Source: an uncultured Clostridia bacterium (GTDB lineage: Bacteria; Bacillota; Clostridia; Christensenellales; UBA3700). Taken from it: a DNA stretch of 6,016 nt. Below, piece by piece: positions 1-4,542 of the stretch (positions are counted from its first letter, which is position 1; each line of letters opens with the position of its first letter). The notes under the pieces were generated by a model, which did not search any database, was not told the origin of the DNA, and worked only from the letters and a program-made list of their open reading frames with translations. A program made the position numbers and the translations under genes. The stretch spans positions 1-6,016 of the forward strand of contig CAMWPK010000095.1 of assembly GCA_947176115.1 (NCBI GenBank). The letters run 5' to 3'.

Positions 1-9
1 AAAATCGCA

Positions 10-51
10 TTTTCGCGAAAAATAATTAACATTCAGTAAAAGTATACTTTT
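10..51. repeat. Two short perfect palindromes in AT-rich intergenic DNA
   Basis: The sequence TTTTCGCGAAAA at 10-21 and AAAAGTATACTTTT at 38-51 are each perfect palindromes. They lie beyond the terminator of the membrane protein gene, in DNA that holds no open frame. They could be operators or part of the control region of a gene outside the window. In AT-rich DNA such palindromes also arise by chance. No promoter or gene start could be assigned between 1 and 97. Confidence 0.25.
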
Positions 52-97
52 TTTGAAAATATTAAAAAATAATTAAAGTTTTTAGAAATTAATTTGG

Positions 98-128
98 TAA
101 AATAAAAAACACGCAAATTTTTACGTGT
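98..128 (-). terminator. Rho-independent terminator of the membrane protein gene
   Basis: On the minus strand, ACACGTAA pairs with TTGCGTGT (109-128), giving an 8-bp stem with one G-U pair and a 4-nt loop. A run of six T, then A and four more T, follows directly (98-108). The structure begins 21 nt after the stop codon of the gene at 150-695 and fits an intrinsic terminator for it. Confidence 0.8.
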
Positions 129-149
129 ATTTATTATTTCTCTACCACC

Positions 150-695
150 TTACTTTACATAAATTTCTTGGAAAAGAAAAATATTTGGCGCATGATACGT
201 GCAAGTCAAGAACAAGCCCAAAAATATGAGAATTCCCACTATAGAAAGATAGTTGAGCCATTTATGCCTAGATATAAAGAAGATTCGGTATGCAGTATAG
301 TAACCAAGCGCAATTGAGAAAATGAAATTAGCAATATCAATAGGTAAAATCGCTCTGCGAGTAAAGAGCGTATAGCCCATAAATATCAATATAATAGATA
401 AAGTTGTCACAGTCAAAGCGCAAAGCACAGCCAAAAAATAATTGTTGACCTTGTGGTAAAACAAAAAACCGCCCACTAAGAATATAATGAACATTGGAAA
501 AAGCGCAAGTTTTATATGCTCCCAAATACTTTCATTGGTCGCTACGAATATCCCCACAAAGGTATTCTTCCCCGTCCAATTATATACAAAGTGATTTATC
601 GCGCCAAGTATTACCGTCAATATCACGCCTAAGACAGTAAAAAGTTTTATTTTTTCAAGTTGAGTAAATTGACTTAGTTTCTTTAATCTTATCAC
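150..695 (-). CDS. Small polytopic membrane protein, DUF6512-like
   Basis: This 181-residue, strongly hydrophobic protein has about five membrane segments (roughly residues 17-36, 61-80, 84-108, 119-140 and 147-166). Two features recall DUF6512 membrane proteins of Firmicutes: the conserved-looking NESIWEHIKL motif at 54-63 just before the second segment, and the TYHAP...LF ending near 167-175. This assignment is from memory of the family pattern, and the function of the family is unknown. The start is uncertain. The first usable codon is a GTG at 693-695 with no Shine-Dalgarno sequence, and it lies inside a 19-bp inverted repeat. No better in-frame start exists upstream before a stop; the next Met is residue 68, which would lose the first membrane segment. 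The gene lies downstream of the rplL terminator, so it is probably transcribed separately, and it has its own terminator. Confidence 0.75.
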   Translation of the reverse strand: MIRLKKLSQFTQLEKIKLFTVLGVILTVILGAINHFVYNWTGKNTFVGIFVATNESIWEHIKLALFPMFIIFLVGGFLFYHKVNNYFLAVLCALTVTTLSIILIFMGYTLFTRRAILPIDIANFIFSIALGYYTAYRIFFISRHKWLNYLSIVGILIFLGLFLTCTYHAPNIFLFQEIYVK

Positions 696-711
696 GTATA
701 TAGTATACGTG
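693..711. repeat. 19-bp perfect inverted repeat over the GTG start
   Basis: CACGTATA and TATACGTG form perfect 8-bp arms separated by TAG. On the minus strand the repeat ends in the apparent GTG start codon of the membrane protein gene. It also contains TATACT (702-707), which could be a -10 element placed six bases before that GTG. It may be an operator, a hairpin hiding the start, or a core promoter giving a leaderless transcript. No convincing -35 element lies 17 bp upstream. Confidence 0.45.
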
Positions 712-731
712 AGCGTGTGAAAATATATACG

Positions 732-771
732 AGATTCTTCGACTTCGCTCAGAATGACGGCTCAAAATGAC
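732..771. repeat. Dispersed repeat, copy near the rplL terminator
   Basis: Read on the minus strand, the unit runs GTCATTCTGAGCG, a short linker, then TCGAAGAATCT (732-760). A truncated GTCATTTTGAG lies immediately upstream (761-771). The outer ATTCT and AGAAT can pair. The same unit recurs at 5696-5734: the two copies share 12 exact bases (gattcttcgact) and 16 exact bases (gctcagaatgacggct) and differ only in the length of the segment between. It is an intergenic, non-coding, REP-like element. Confidence 0.7.
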
Positions 772-773
772 AA

Positions 774-802
774 AAAGAGTACAGCTTTATGCTATACTCT
801 TT
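774..802 (-). terminator. Rho-independent terminator of the rplJ-rplL unit
   Basis: On the minus strand, AAAGAGTATAGC pairs with GCTGTACTCTTT around a 5-nt loop. The stem is 12 bp with one G-U pair and ends in five T residues. It lies about 180 nt after the rplL stop codon, with the palindromic element 819-978 in between. It is the first strong terminator after rplL and therefore marks the end of the ribosomal protein operon. Confidence 0.85.
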
Positions 803-818
803 ACTGTGTCGTCATCTT

Positions 819-978
819 GTTTGGCGATAAGTAAGTGACGCAAGATTTTCACGAGTAGAAATGTTTTTTGAACGATGAAAGCGAGCTTAGGCGTACTTGC
901 TGTACGTCAAGCGAACTTGAAGAAGTCCAAGAAGCATTTATGCCGTGTAAAATTGCGACACCTTGCTTTGAGCCAAAC
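819..978. repeat. 160-bp imperfect palindrome (foldback element) after rplL
   Basis: The segment reads as a long inverted repeat centred near position 899. Paired blocks from outside in are GTTTGGC (819-825) with GCCAAAC (972-978), GTGACGCAA (835-843) with TTGCGACAC (953-961), TTTT (846-849) with AAAA (949-952), CACG (850-853) with CGTG (944-947), AAATG (859-863) with CATTT (935-939), and CGTAC (892-896) with GTACG (902-906). The apical loop is TTGCT. The arms are about 80 nt each and nearly symmetric. No credible coding frame is present. It starts three bases after the rplL stop codon and ends before the terminator, so it would lie in the rplL 3' untranslated region. It could be a MITE-like insertion, a structured 3' UTR or a small RNA. 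Counting by eye, more G-U pairs form if the plus strand is the RNA, but this is a small count. Confidence 0.65.
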
Positions 979-981
979 TCA

Positions 982-1356
982 TTACTTAATTTCGACTTCA
1001 GCGCCTGCTTCCTTGAGCTTGCCTGCGATTTCGTCAGCAGCTTCTTTAGAGATACCCTCTTTGAGAGCCTTAGGAGCATTGTCAACCATATCTTTAGCGT
1101 CCTTAAGACCAGCGCCGGTCAAATCCTTAACGAGCTTGATAACAGCCATCTTGTTTGGACCAGCCGACTTCAAAATTACGTCGAACTCAGTCTTTTCTTC
1201 AGCTGCAGGAGCGCTAGCGCCACCTGCAGTAGGAGCTGCAACTGCCATAGCTGCTGCGCTTACGCCAAATTCATTCTCGATAGCCTTAACCAAATCGTTA
1301 AGTTCAAGAACTGTCATACCTTTAATTTCTTCAATCATTTTAGCAATATCTGCCAT
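982..1356 (-). CDS. rplL: 50S ribosomal protein L7/L12
   Basis: This 124-residue protein has the usual length for bacterial L7/L12. Residues 1-35 form the helical dimerisation domain that docks on L10. Residues 37-52 are the Ala/Gly/Pro-rich hinge. Residues 53-124 are the C-terminal factor-binding domain, with the typical FDVIL, KLVKDLTGAGLKDAKDMVD and EAGAEVEIK segments. The protein recruits and activates translational GTPases (EF-Tu, EF-G, IF2) on the ribosome stalk. A GGAGG site lies 9 bases before the ATG, and two stop codons occur in succession (TAATGA). It lies 72 nt after rplJ and shares its transcript. rpoB does not follow; a palindromic element and a terminator do. Confidence 0.98.
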   Translation of the reverse strand: MADIAKMIEEIKGMTVLELNDLVKAIENEFGVSAAAMAVAAPTAGGASAPAAEEKTEFDVILKSAGPNKMAVIKLVKDLTGAGLKDAKDMVDNAPKALKEGISKEAADEIAGKLKEAGAEVEIK

Positions 1357-1390
1357 TGTTATATTCCTCCAAGTAATTTTAATTTTTTGC

Positions 1391-1403
1391 GCCGTTATAC
1401 GGC
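1391..1403 (-). other. Small intergenic hairpin between rplJ and rplL
   Basis: GCCGT and ACGGC form a perfect 5-bp stem with a 3-nt loop (minus strand GCCGTATAACGGC) in the 72-nt gap between rplJ and rplL. The bases after it are GCAAAAAATT rather than a clean T run, so it is unlikely to be a full terminator. It could influence mRNA processing or the higher output of L12 relative to L10, but the sequence alone does not show this. Confidence 0.35.
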
Positions 1404-1428
1404 AATTTTGATTATTAGTTTGCCCAAA

Positions 1429-1938
1429 TTATGCTTGAGCCTCTTGCTTCTCTGCAATTTGCCCAATAGCTCTTGCCAATCCGCTGATAGGACTTTGGAG
1501 CATACCGAGAAGTTGAGCGAGAAGGACTTCCTTTGACGGAATAGATGCAAGTTTCGTTACGACTGTTTCGTCAATGTAAGCGCCGTCCATAAGACCGCAC
1601 TTAGCCTTCAAAGCCTTGATAGTCTTGCCTTGTTCAACTACTATCTTTGCTGCTGCGAGAGCGTCGCCGTTGGCAAATGCAAAAGCGGACGCGCCTTCAA
1701 GATGATGGTCAAAGCCATCAATACCGAGTTCTTGCATAGCGCGAAGAACAAGTCTATTCTTGAGAACTTTGTACTGCACGTTTTCAGCTCTGAACTTAGC
1801 TCTTAGAGCCGTATCGTCAGCAACCGTGATACCTTGATACTCAACTACAACCATACCGTTGCAATTCTTAATCAAAGACTTGATTTCTTCAACGTGTTGT
1901 TCTTTCTCAATTCTTGCGACTGATTTATGTTCTGACAT
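1429..1938 (-). CDS. rplJ: 50S ribosomal protein L10
   Basis: L10 forms the base of the ribosomal stalk: it binds 23S rRNA with L11 nearby and carries L7/L12 dimers on its C-terminal helix. The 169-residue length fits the family. Seen here are the N-terminal segment with VEYQGI (residues 32-37) and VLKNRL (58-63), typical of the rRNA-binding domain. The Ala-rich C-terminal helix (about 150-169) is where L12 binds. An AGGAGG site lies 5 bases before the ATG. The gene is preceded by a 208-nt gap with its own promoter and an L10 leader RNA, so it is expected to be repressed by its own product in complex with L12. Confidence 0.98.
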   Translation of the reverse strand: MSEHKSVARIEKEQHVEEIKSLIKNCNGMVVVEYQGITVADDTALRAKFRAENVQYKVLKNRLVLRAMQELGIDGFDHHLEGASAFAFANGDALAAAKIVVEQGKTIKALKAKCGLMDGAYIDETVVTKLASIPSKEVLLAQLLGMLQSPISGLARAIGQIAEKQEAQA

Positions 1939-1949
1939 TTTTACCTCCT

Positions 1950-1984
1950 ATAAAATTACCCTCTATGCCAAAGACACAGAGGGT
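1950..1984 (-). terminator. Attenuator-like hairpin ahead of rplJ
   Basis: On the minus strand, ACCCTCT (1978-1984) pairs perfectly with AGAGGGT (1958-1964) around a 13-nt loop, followed by the moderately U-rich AAUUUUAU. The loop contains the 3' strand of the L10-leader closing stem, so this hairpin and that stem compete for the same RNA. This suggests an intrinsic-terminator switch in the rplJ leader. The U tract is interrupted, so termination may be partial. It lies about 10 bases ahead of the rplJ ribosome site. Confidence 0.6.
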
Positions 1985-2056
1985 GAAAAACTCTTAAAAG
2001 TTACACCTACCTCGGCAAGAAATTAAGCGAATAACTCGCGCTTGCTGTCTTTGGCA
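1966..2056 (-). ncRNA. Ribosomal protein L10 leader (autoregulatory RNA)
   Basis: The leader begins about 11 nt after the predicted transcript start. An 11-bp perfect closing stem pairs TGCCAAAGACA (2046-2056 read on the minus strand) with TGTCTTTGGCA (1966-1976). Inside it are a GCAAG/CTTGC stem-loop and the segment TTGCCGAGGTAGGTG. I recognise this arrangement (GCCAAAGACAGC..., ...UGCCGAGGU...) as the Firmicute L10 leader, to which the L10-L12 complex binds. Binding would stabilise the closing stem; the overlap with the downstream hairpin suggests that the ligand controls transcription or translation of rplJ-rplL. Confidence 0.88.
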
Positions 2057-2073
2057 AGATATTTTGCTTTTAT

Positions 2074-2102
2074 ATAATAAATTGTTTGCAATTATTTGTC
2101 AA
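2074..2102 (-). promoter_or_regulatory. Internal promoter for rplJ-rplL
   Basis: The minus strand carries a consensus -35 TTGACA (2097-2102), a 17-bp spacer, and TATTAT (2074-2079), which matches the -10 consensus at five of six bases. The expected start is near G2067, so the L10 leader lies at the very 5' end of the transcript. The element is in the 208-nt gap after rplA, so rplJ-rplL can be expressed independently of the upstream genes. Confidence 0.82.
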
Positions 2103-2146
2103 ACGAATTTGAACAAATTTGCAATTTTTTTGCCGTATAGGCTAAA

Positions 2147-2833
2147 TTACATCTTTACTGCAATCTTTAGTCCAGGTCCCATTGTGCTGGAAACGGTTGC
2201 GCTCTTGATGTATTGTCCCTTAGCGGCAGCCGGCTTAGCCTTAACGATAGCGTCGAAAATCGTATTGTAGTTGTCAACAAGTTTTTCTGCGCCAAAAGAC
2301 TTCTTACCGATAGCAACGTGAATGATATTGGTTTTGTCAAGTCTGTACTCAACCTTACCTGCCTTGATTTCCTTAACAGCCTTGGTTACGTCCATAGTAA
2401 CGGTACCCGACTTAGGATTCGGCATCAAGCCCTTAGGTCCCAAGATTTTACCTATTCTACCTACAAGCCCCATCATTTCAGGAGTGGTTACGCACACGTC
2501 GAAGTCGAACCAGTTTTCATTCTTGATTTTGTTGATGTAATCTTCACCGCCTACGTAGTCTGCGCCTGCAGCCAAAGCCTCGTCTGCCTTAGCGCCCTTA
2601 GCGATAACCAAAACTCTTTGAGTTTTACCCGTACCGTGAGGGAGAACTACAACGCCTCTAACCTGTTGGTCAGCGTGTCTTGAGTCAACGCCCAATCTTA
2701 CGTGAAGTTCGATTGATTCGTCAAACTTAGCGGTTGCGGTATTAACTACCAACTGCATAGCCTCTTGAGGCTCGTACGCCTTACTTGAATCTACAAGTTT
2801 TTGCGCTTCAATAAATCTCTTACTTTGTTTCAT
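2147..2833 (-). CDS. rplA: 50S ribosomal protein L1
   Basis: L1 forms the mobile stalk at the E site, helps release deacylated tRNA, and in many bacteria represses its own operon by binding mRNA. The 228-residue length is normal. The two-domain fold is indicated by the N-terminal stretch with FDESIELHVRLGVD (37-50) and VVLPHGTGK (62-70), and by the signature GRIGKILGPKGLMPNP at 125-140 followed by KSGTVT. A GGAGG site lies 7 bases before the ATG, directly after the rplK stop codon; 12 bases separate the genes, so they are co-transcribed. A matching 23S-like target for L1 lies ahead of rplK. Confidence 0.98.
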   Translation of the reverse strand: MKQSKRFIEAQKLVDSSKAYEPQEAMQLVVNTATAKFDESIELHVRLGVDSRHADQQVRGVVVLPHGTGKTQRVLVIAKGAKADEALAAGADYVGGEDYINKIKNENWFDFDVCVTTPEMMGLVGRIGKILGPKGLMPNPKSGTVTMDVTKAVKEIKAGKVEYRLDKTNIIHVAIGKKSFGAEKLVDNYNTIFDAIVKAKPAAAKGQYIKSATVSSTMGPGLKIAVKM

Positions 2834-2845
2834 ATCAAGCCTCCA

Positions 2846-3271
2846 TTATTCCTCGACAAGAACGCCCATTGAACGAGCAGTACCTGCGATAGTCTTCTTT
2901 GCTGCTTCCAAGCTACCTGCGGTGATGTCGGGCATCTTGGTCTTTGCGATTTCTTCAAGTTGAGCTTGCGTGAGCTTAGCTACCTTGTCTTTGTTAGGCT
3001 TAGCGCTACCGCTTTGCAAACCGCACGCTTTCTTGATAAGTACCGCAGCGGGTGGAGTCTTGAGAATAAACGTAAACGAACGGTCTTCGTAAATCGTCAT
3101 TACTACAGGAAGGATAAGTCCTTCTTGACCTCTCGTCTTTTCGTTGAACTCTTTGGTAAATCCCGGAATATTAATTCCGTGAGGACCGAGTGTGGAACCT
3201 ACAGGTGGTCCCGGAGTTGCCTTGCCGGCAGGAAGTTGAAGTTTTACAACTGCCTTTACTTTCTTTGCCAT
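2846..3271 (-). CDS. rplK: 50S ribosomal protein L11
   Basis: L11 binds the GTPase-associated region of 23S rRNA, near L10. The 141-residue length is standard. The N-terminal domain contains PPVGSTLGPHGINI (22-35) with the conserved prolines used by factors and by thiostrepton-type antibiotics. The C-terminal RNA-binding domain contains TPPAAVLIKKA (72-82) and ends in GTARSMGV near 130-137. AGGAGG lies 9 bases before the ATG. The 93-nt gap to nusG is larger than others in the operon and holds an L1-binding-like structure, so L11 and L1 synthesis is probably controlled there. Confidence 0.98.
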   Translation of the reverse strand: MAKKVKAVVKLQLPAGKATPGPPVGSTLGPHGINIPGFTKEFNEKTRGQEGLILPVVMTIYEDRSFTFILKTPPAAVLIKKACGLQSGSAKPNKDKVAKLTQAQLEEIAKTKMPDITAGSLEAAKKTIAGTARSMGVLVEE

Positions 3272-3293
3272 AGTGTGTTACCTCCTAGCAATC

Positions 3294-3351
3294 GTGGTAT
3301 TAACGAGGTCGCATTAAAGATTTTACGCCTCTCCCAAGTCACTTTCGCGAC
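3294..3351 (-). promoter_or_regulatory. Probable L1-binding site in the rplK leader
   Basis: On the minus strand the leader reads a hairpin GTCGCGAAAGTGAC (3338-3351, 5-bp stem with a GAAA tetraloop), then TTGGGAGAGGC, an AT-rich loop, and GCGACCTC followed by GTTAATACCACG. GAGG and CCTC pair, with the purine-rich GGGA facing GTTAATACC. This resembles the L1-binding part of 23S rRNA (E. coli GTGGGAGGC... with GCCGACCTTGAAATACCAC, from memory). Molecular mimicry of this kind is the established basis of L1 autoregulation. The site ends about 7 nt before the rplK AGGAGG, so bound L1 could block initiation. Confidence 0.72.
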
Positions 3352-3364
3352 TGTTGTTGATAAA

Positions 3365-3910
3365 TTAAAGTTTTTCTACTTGAGCAAAATCAAGTTCAAC
3401 CGTGGTTTCTCTGCCAAACATCATTACGGATACTTTGACCTTTTCGATGTCAGCCTTGATATCTTTGATTTCGCCGATAAAGTCTTTGAGCGGTCCGCTC
3501 ATAATCTTGATAGTGTCGCCAACGTGTATGTCGAGGTCCTCAATCGTAACTTTCTCAAGTTGAGCTCTCTTAACTTCTTCTTCGCTCATCGGCAACGGCT
3601 TGCCGTCGTATCCGCTACAAAAATCTTTGATACCTCTTGTATTGCGTACCATATACCAAATCTGCTTTGTGTATACCATTTTGATAAACAAATAGTTTGG
3701 ATATTTCTTGTGCTTAACGAGTTTGAGTTTTCCGTTGCGCTCAACGGTTTCCTCCTCTTCGGGTACAACTATATCAAGTATATAATCTTGCAAATTGTTG
3801 AGTTCTACAAGCTGTCTGAGTGACGTTTCGGCAATTGATTCATATCCAAATTGCGTTTGGAGTATATACCACTTCGGCTCAACGCCACTTATGTTTTCCA
3901 TATCTTCCAT
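3365..3910 (-). CDS. nusG: Transcription termination/antitermination protein NusG
   Basis: NusG binds the RNA polymerase clamp and affects pausing, Rho-dependent termination and coupling to ribosomes. The 181-residue protein has an NGN domain at about 12-112 (start KWYILQT, then YPNYLFIKMV at 70-79 and WYMVRNT at 85-91). A KOW domain lies at about 128-181, including VGDTIKIMSGPLKDFIGEI. An acidic/basic segment (51-68) sits inside the NGN domain. AGGAGG lies 5 bases before the chosen ATG and overlaps no coding sequence; the alternative Met4 would be 14 bases away, so Met1 is preferred. The gene is 12 nt after secE, the arrangement usual in bacteria. Confidence 0.97.
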   Translation of the reverse strand: MEDMENISGVEPKWYILQTQFGYESIAETSLRQLVELNNLQDYILDIVVPEEEETVERNGKLKLVKHKKYPNYLFIKMVYTKQIWYMVRNTRGIKDFCSGYDGKPLPMSEEEVKRAQLEKVTIEDLDIHVGDTIKIMSGPLKDFIGEIKDIKADIEKVKVSVMMFGRETTVELDFAQVEKL

Positions 3911-3922
3911 AACGTCCTCCTA

Positions 3923-4276
3923 TCAGCTACCAACCGAAGCATCCATCAAAAGTTTGATAAGTTGCATAATTCCGTAATCGAACGCGGAAATAACAACAAG
4001 GAAGAAAAGCACTATCACGATAACAATACCGAAAGCCGACGCCGTCTTCTTTGCCGTAGGCCAATTGACTTTCTTTAGCTCGGAGAACATCTCCTTGAAC
4101 GCCTTTCTTATTCTAGCGCCTGTGCTTGGCTTCTTATCCTTTTTATTCTTTTGTCCTTTGCCACCCTTAACGTCTTTAGCCACAGCGTTTGAAGAACTCA
4201 AATCTGCGTTCTTGAGCGGAGCATTGGATACCAACTCTTCGGAGGCAACCCTTTGATTTTTATTTTTCTTTGCCAT
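3923..4276 (-). CDS. secE: Preprotein translocase subunit SecE
   Basis: SecE clamps the two halves of SecY in the membrane translocon. This 117-residue protein is the single-span type. An amphipathic helix with the conserved ELKKVNWPT motif (66-74) lies on the cytoplasmic face, followed by one membrane segment at about 81-104. The first 55 residues form a Lys/Asn-rich, probably disordered extension, longer than in many single-span SecE proteins, which are often 60-80 residues. The ribosome site is weak (AAGGGG, 7 bases before the ATG) and abuts the tandem stop codons of rpmG, so translation may depend partly on coupling. It ends in TGA, unlike its neighbours. Confidence 0.95.
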   Translation of the reverse strand: MAKKNKNQRVASEELVSNAPLKNADLSSSNAVAKDVKGGKGQKNKKDKKPSTGARIRKAFKEMFSELKKVNWPTAKKTASAFGIVIVIVLFFLVVISAFDYGIMQLIKLLMDASVGS

Positions 4277-4290
4277 AAAATTTCCCCTTA

Positions 4291-4440
4291 TTACTTGGTT
4301 TCTTTATGTAGAGTCGTCTTCTTACAGAACTTGCAATACTTCTTTATCTCCAATCTATCAGGAGTATTCTTTTTATTCTTAAACGTGTCGTAATTGCGTT
4401 GCTTACATTCCGTACAAGCCAAGGTAATTCTTGTTGTCAT
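4291..4440 (-). CDS. rpmG: 50S ribosomal protein L33 (zinc-ribbon type)
   Basis: This small gene encodes 49 residues starting MTTRITLACTECKQRNYDTF and ending HKETK. Two CxxC pairs (Cys9/Cys12 and Cys36/Cys39) form the zinc ribbon of the Cys-containing L33 form, which sits near the ribosomal E site. The length matches the family. A strong TGGAGGTG site (4447-4454) precedes the ATG. It is the first gene of the operon, 14 nt before secE, the position rpmG holds in many Firmicutes. The tRNA gene for Trp sometimes found between rpmG and secE is absent. Confidence 0.96.
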   Translation of the reverse strand: MTTRITLACTECKQRNYDTFKNKKNTPDRLEIKKYCKFCKKTTLHKETK

Positions 4441-4486
4441 GAACAACACCTCCAAAAAAATTACACCCCATAGTAGGTGCTTTTAC

Positions 4487-4515
4487 ATTCTAGCACACAA
4501 CTTGGGGCGTGTCAA
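4487..4515 (-). promoter_or_regulatory. Main promoter of the rpmG-secE-nusG-rplK-rplA operon
   Basis: The minus strand shows a perfect -35 TTGACA (4510-4515), a spacer of exactly 17 bp and TAGAAT (4487-4492), five of six bases of the -10 consensus. TG one base upstream of the hexamer gives an extended -10. The expected start is near 4480, leaving a leader of about 40 nt before rpmG. This is the strongest-looking promoter in the window, as expected for ribosomal protein genes. Confidence 0.85.
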
Positions 4516-4542
4516 ATACTTTTTAATAATTTATTGATATAT

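Noticed and set aside
849..1085. Minus-strand frame of 78 codons overlapping the rplL end
   Set aside because: It overlaps the rplL 3' end in another frame and covers the palindromic element. There is no ribosome site and no family resemblance.
868..1536. Long plus-strand open frame of 222 codons
   Set aside because: It is antisense to rplL and the end of rplJ, has Cys/Ser-rich composition typical of a reversed coding strand, and has no ribosome site. It is a shadow of real genes.
2103..2146. Possible terminator after rplA
   Set aside because: GCC-TATAC-GGC followed by a run of A on the transcript strand is too short and lacks a T tract. The CAAATTTG-type repeats nearby are simple AT-rich sequence. 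I do not call a terminator here.
2960..3823. Plus-strand open frame of 287 codons
   Set aside because: It lies opposite rplK and nusG, both certain genes, and runs across their intergenic leader. The translation resembles no family.
4276..4294. tRNA-Trp gene expected near rpmG-secE in some bacteria
   Set aside because: The gap between rpmG and secE is only 14 nt. No tRNA-like cloverleaf was seen anywhere in the window.
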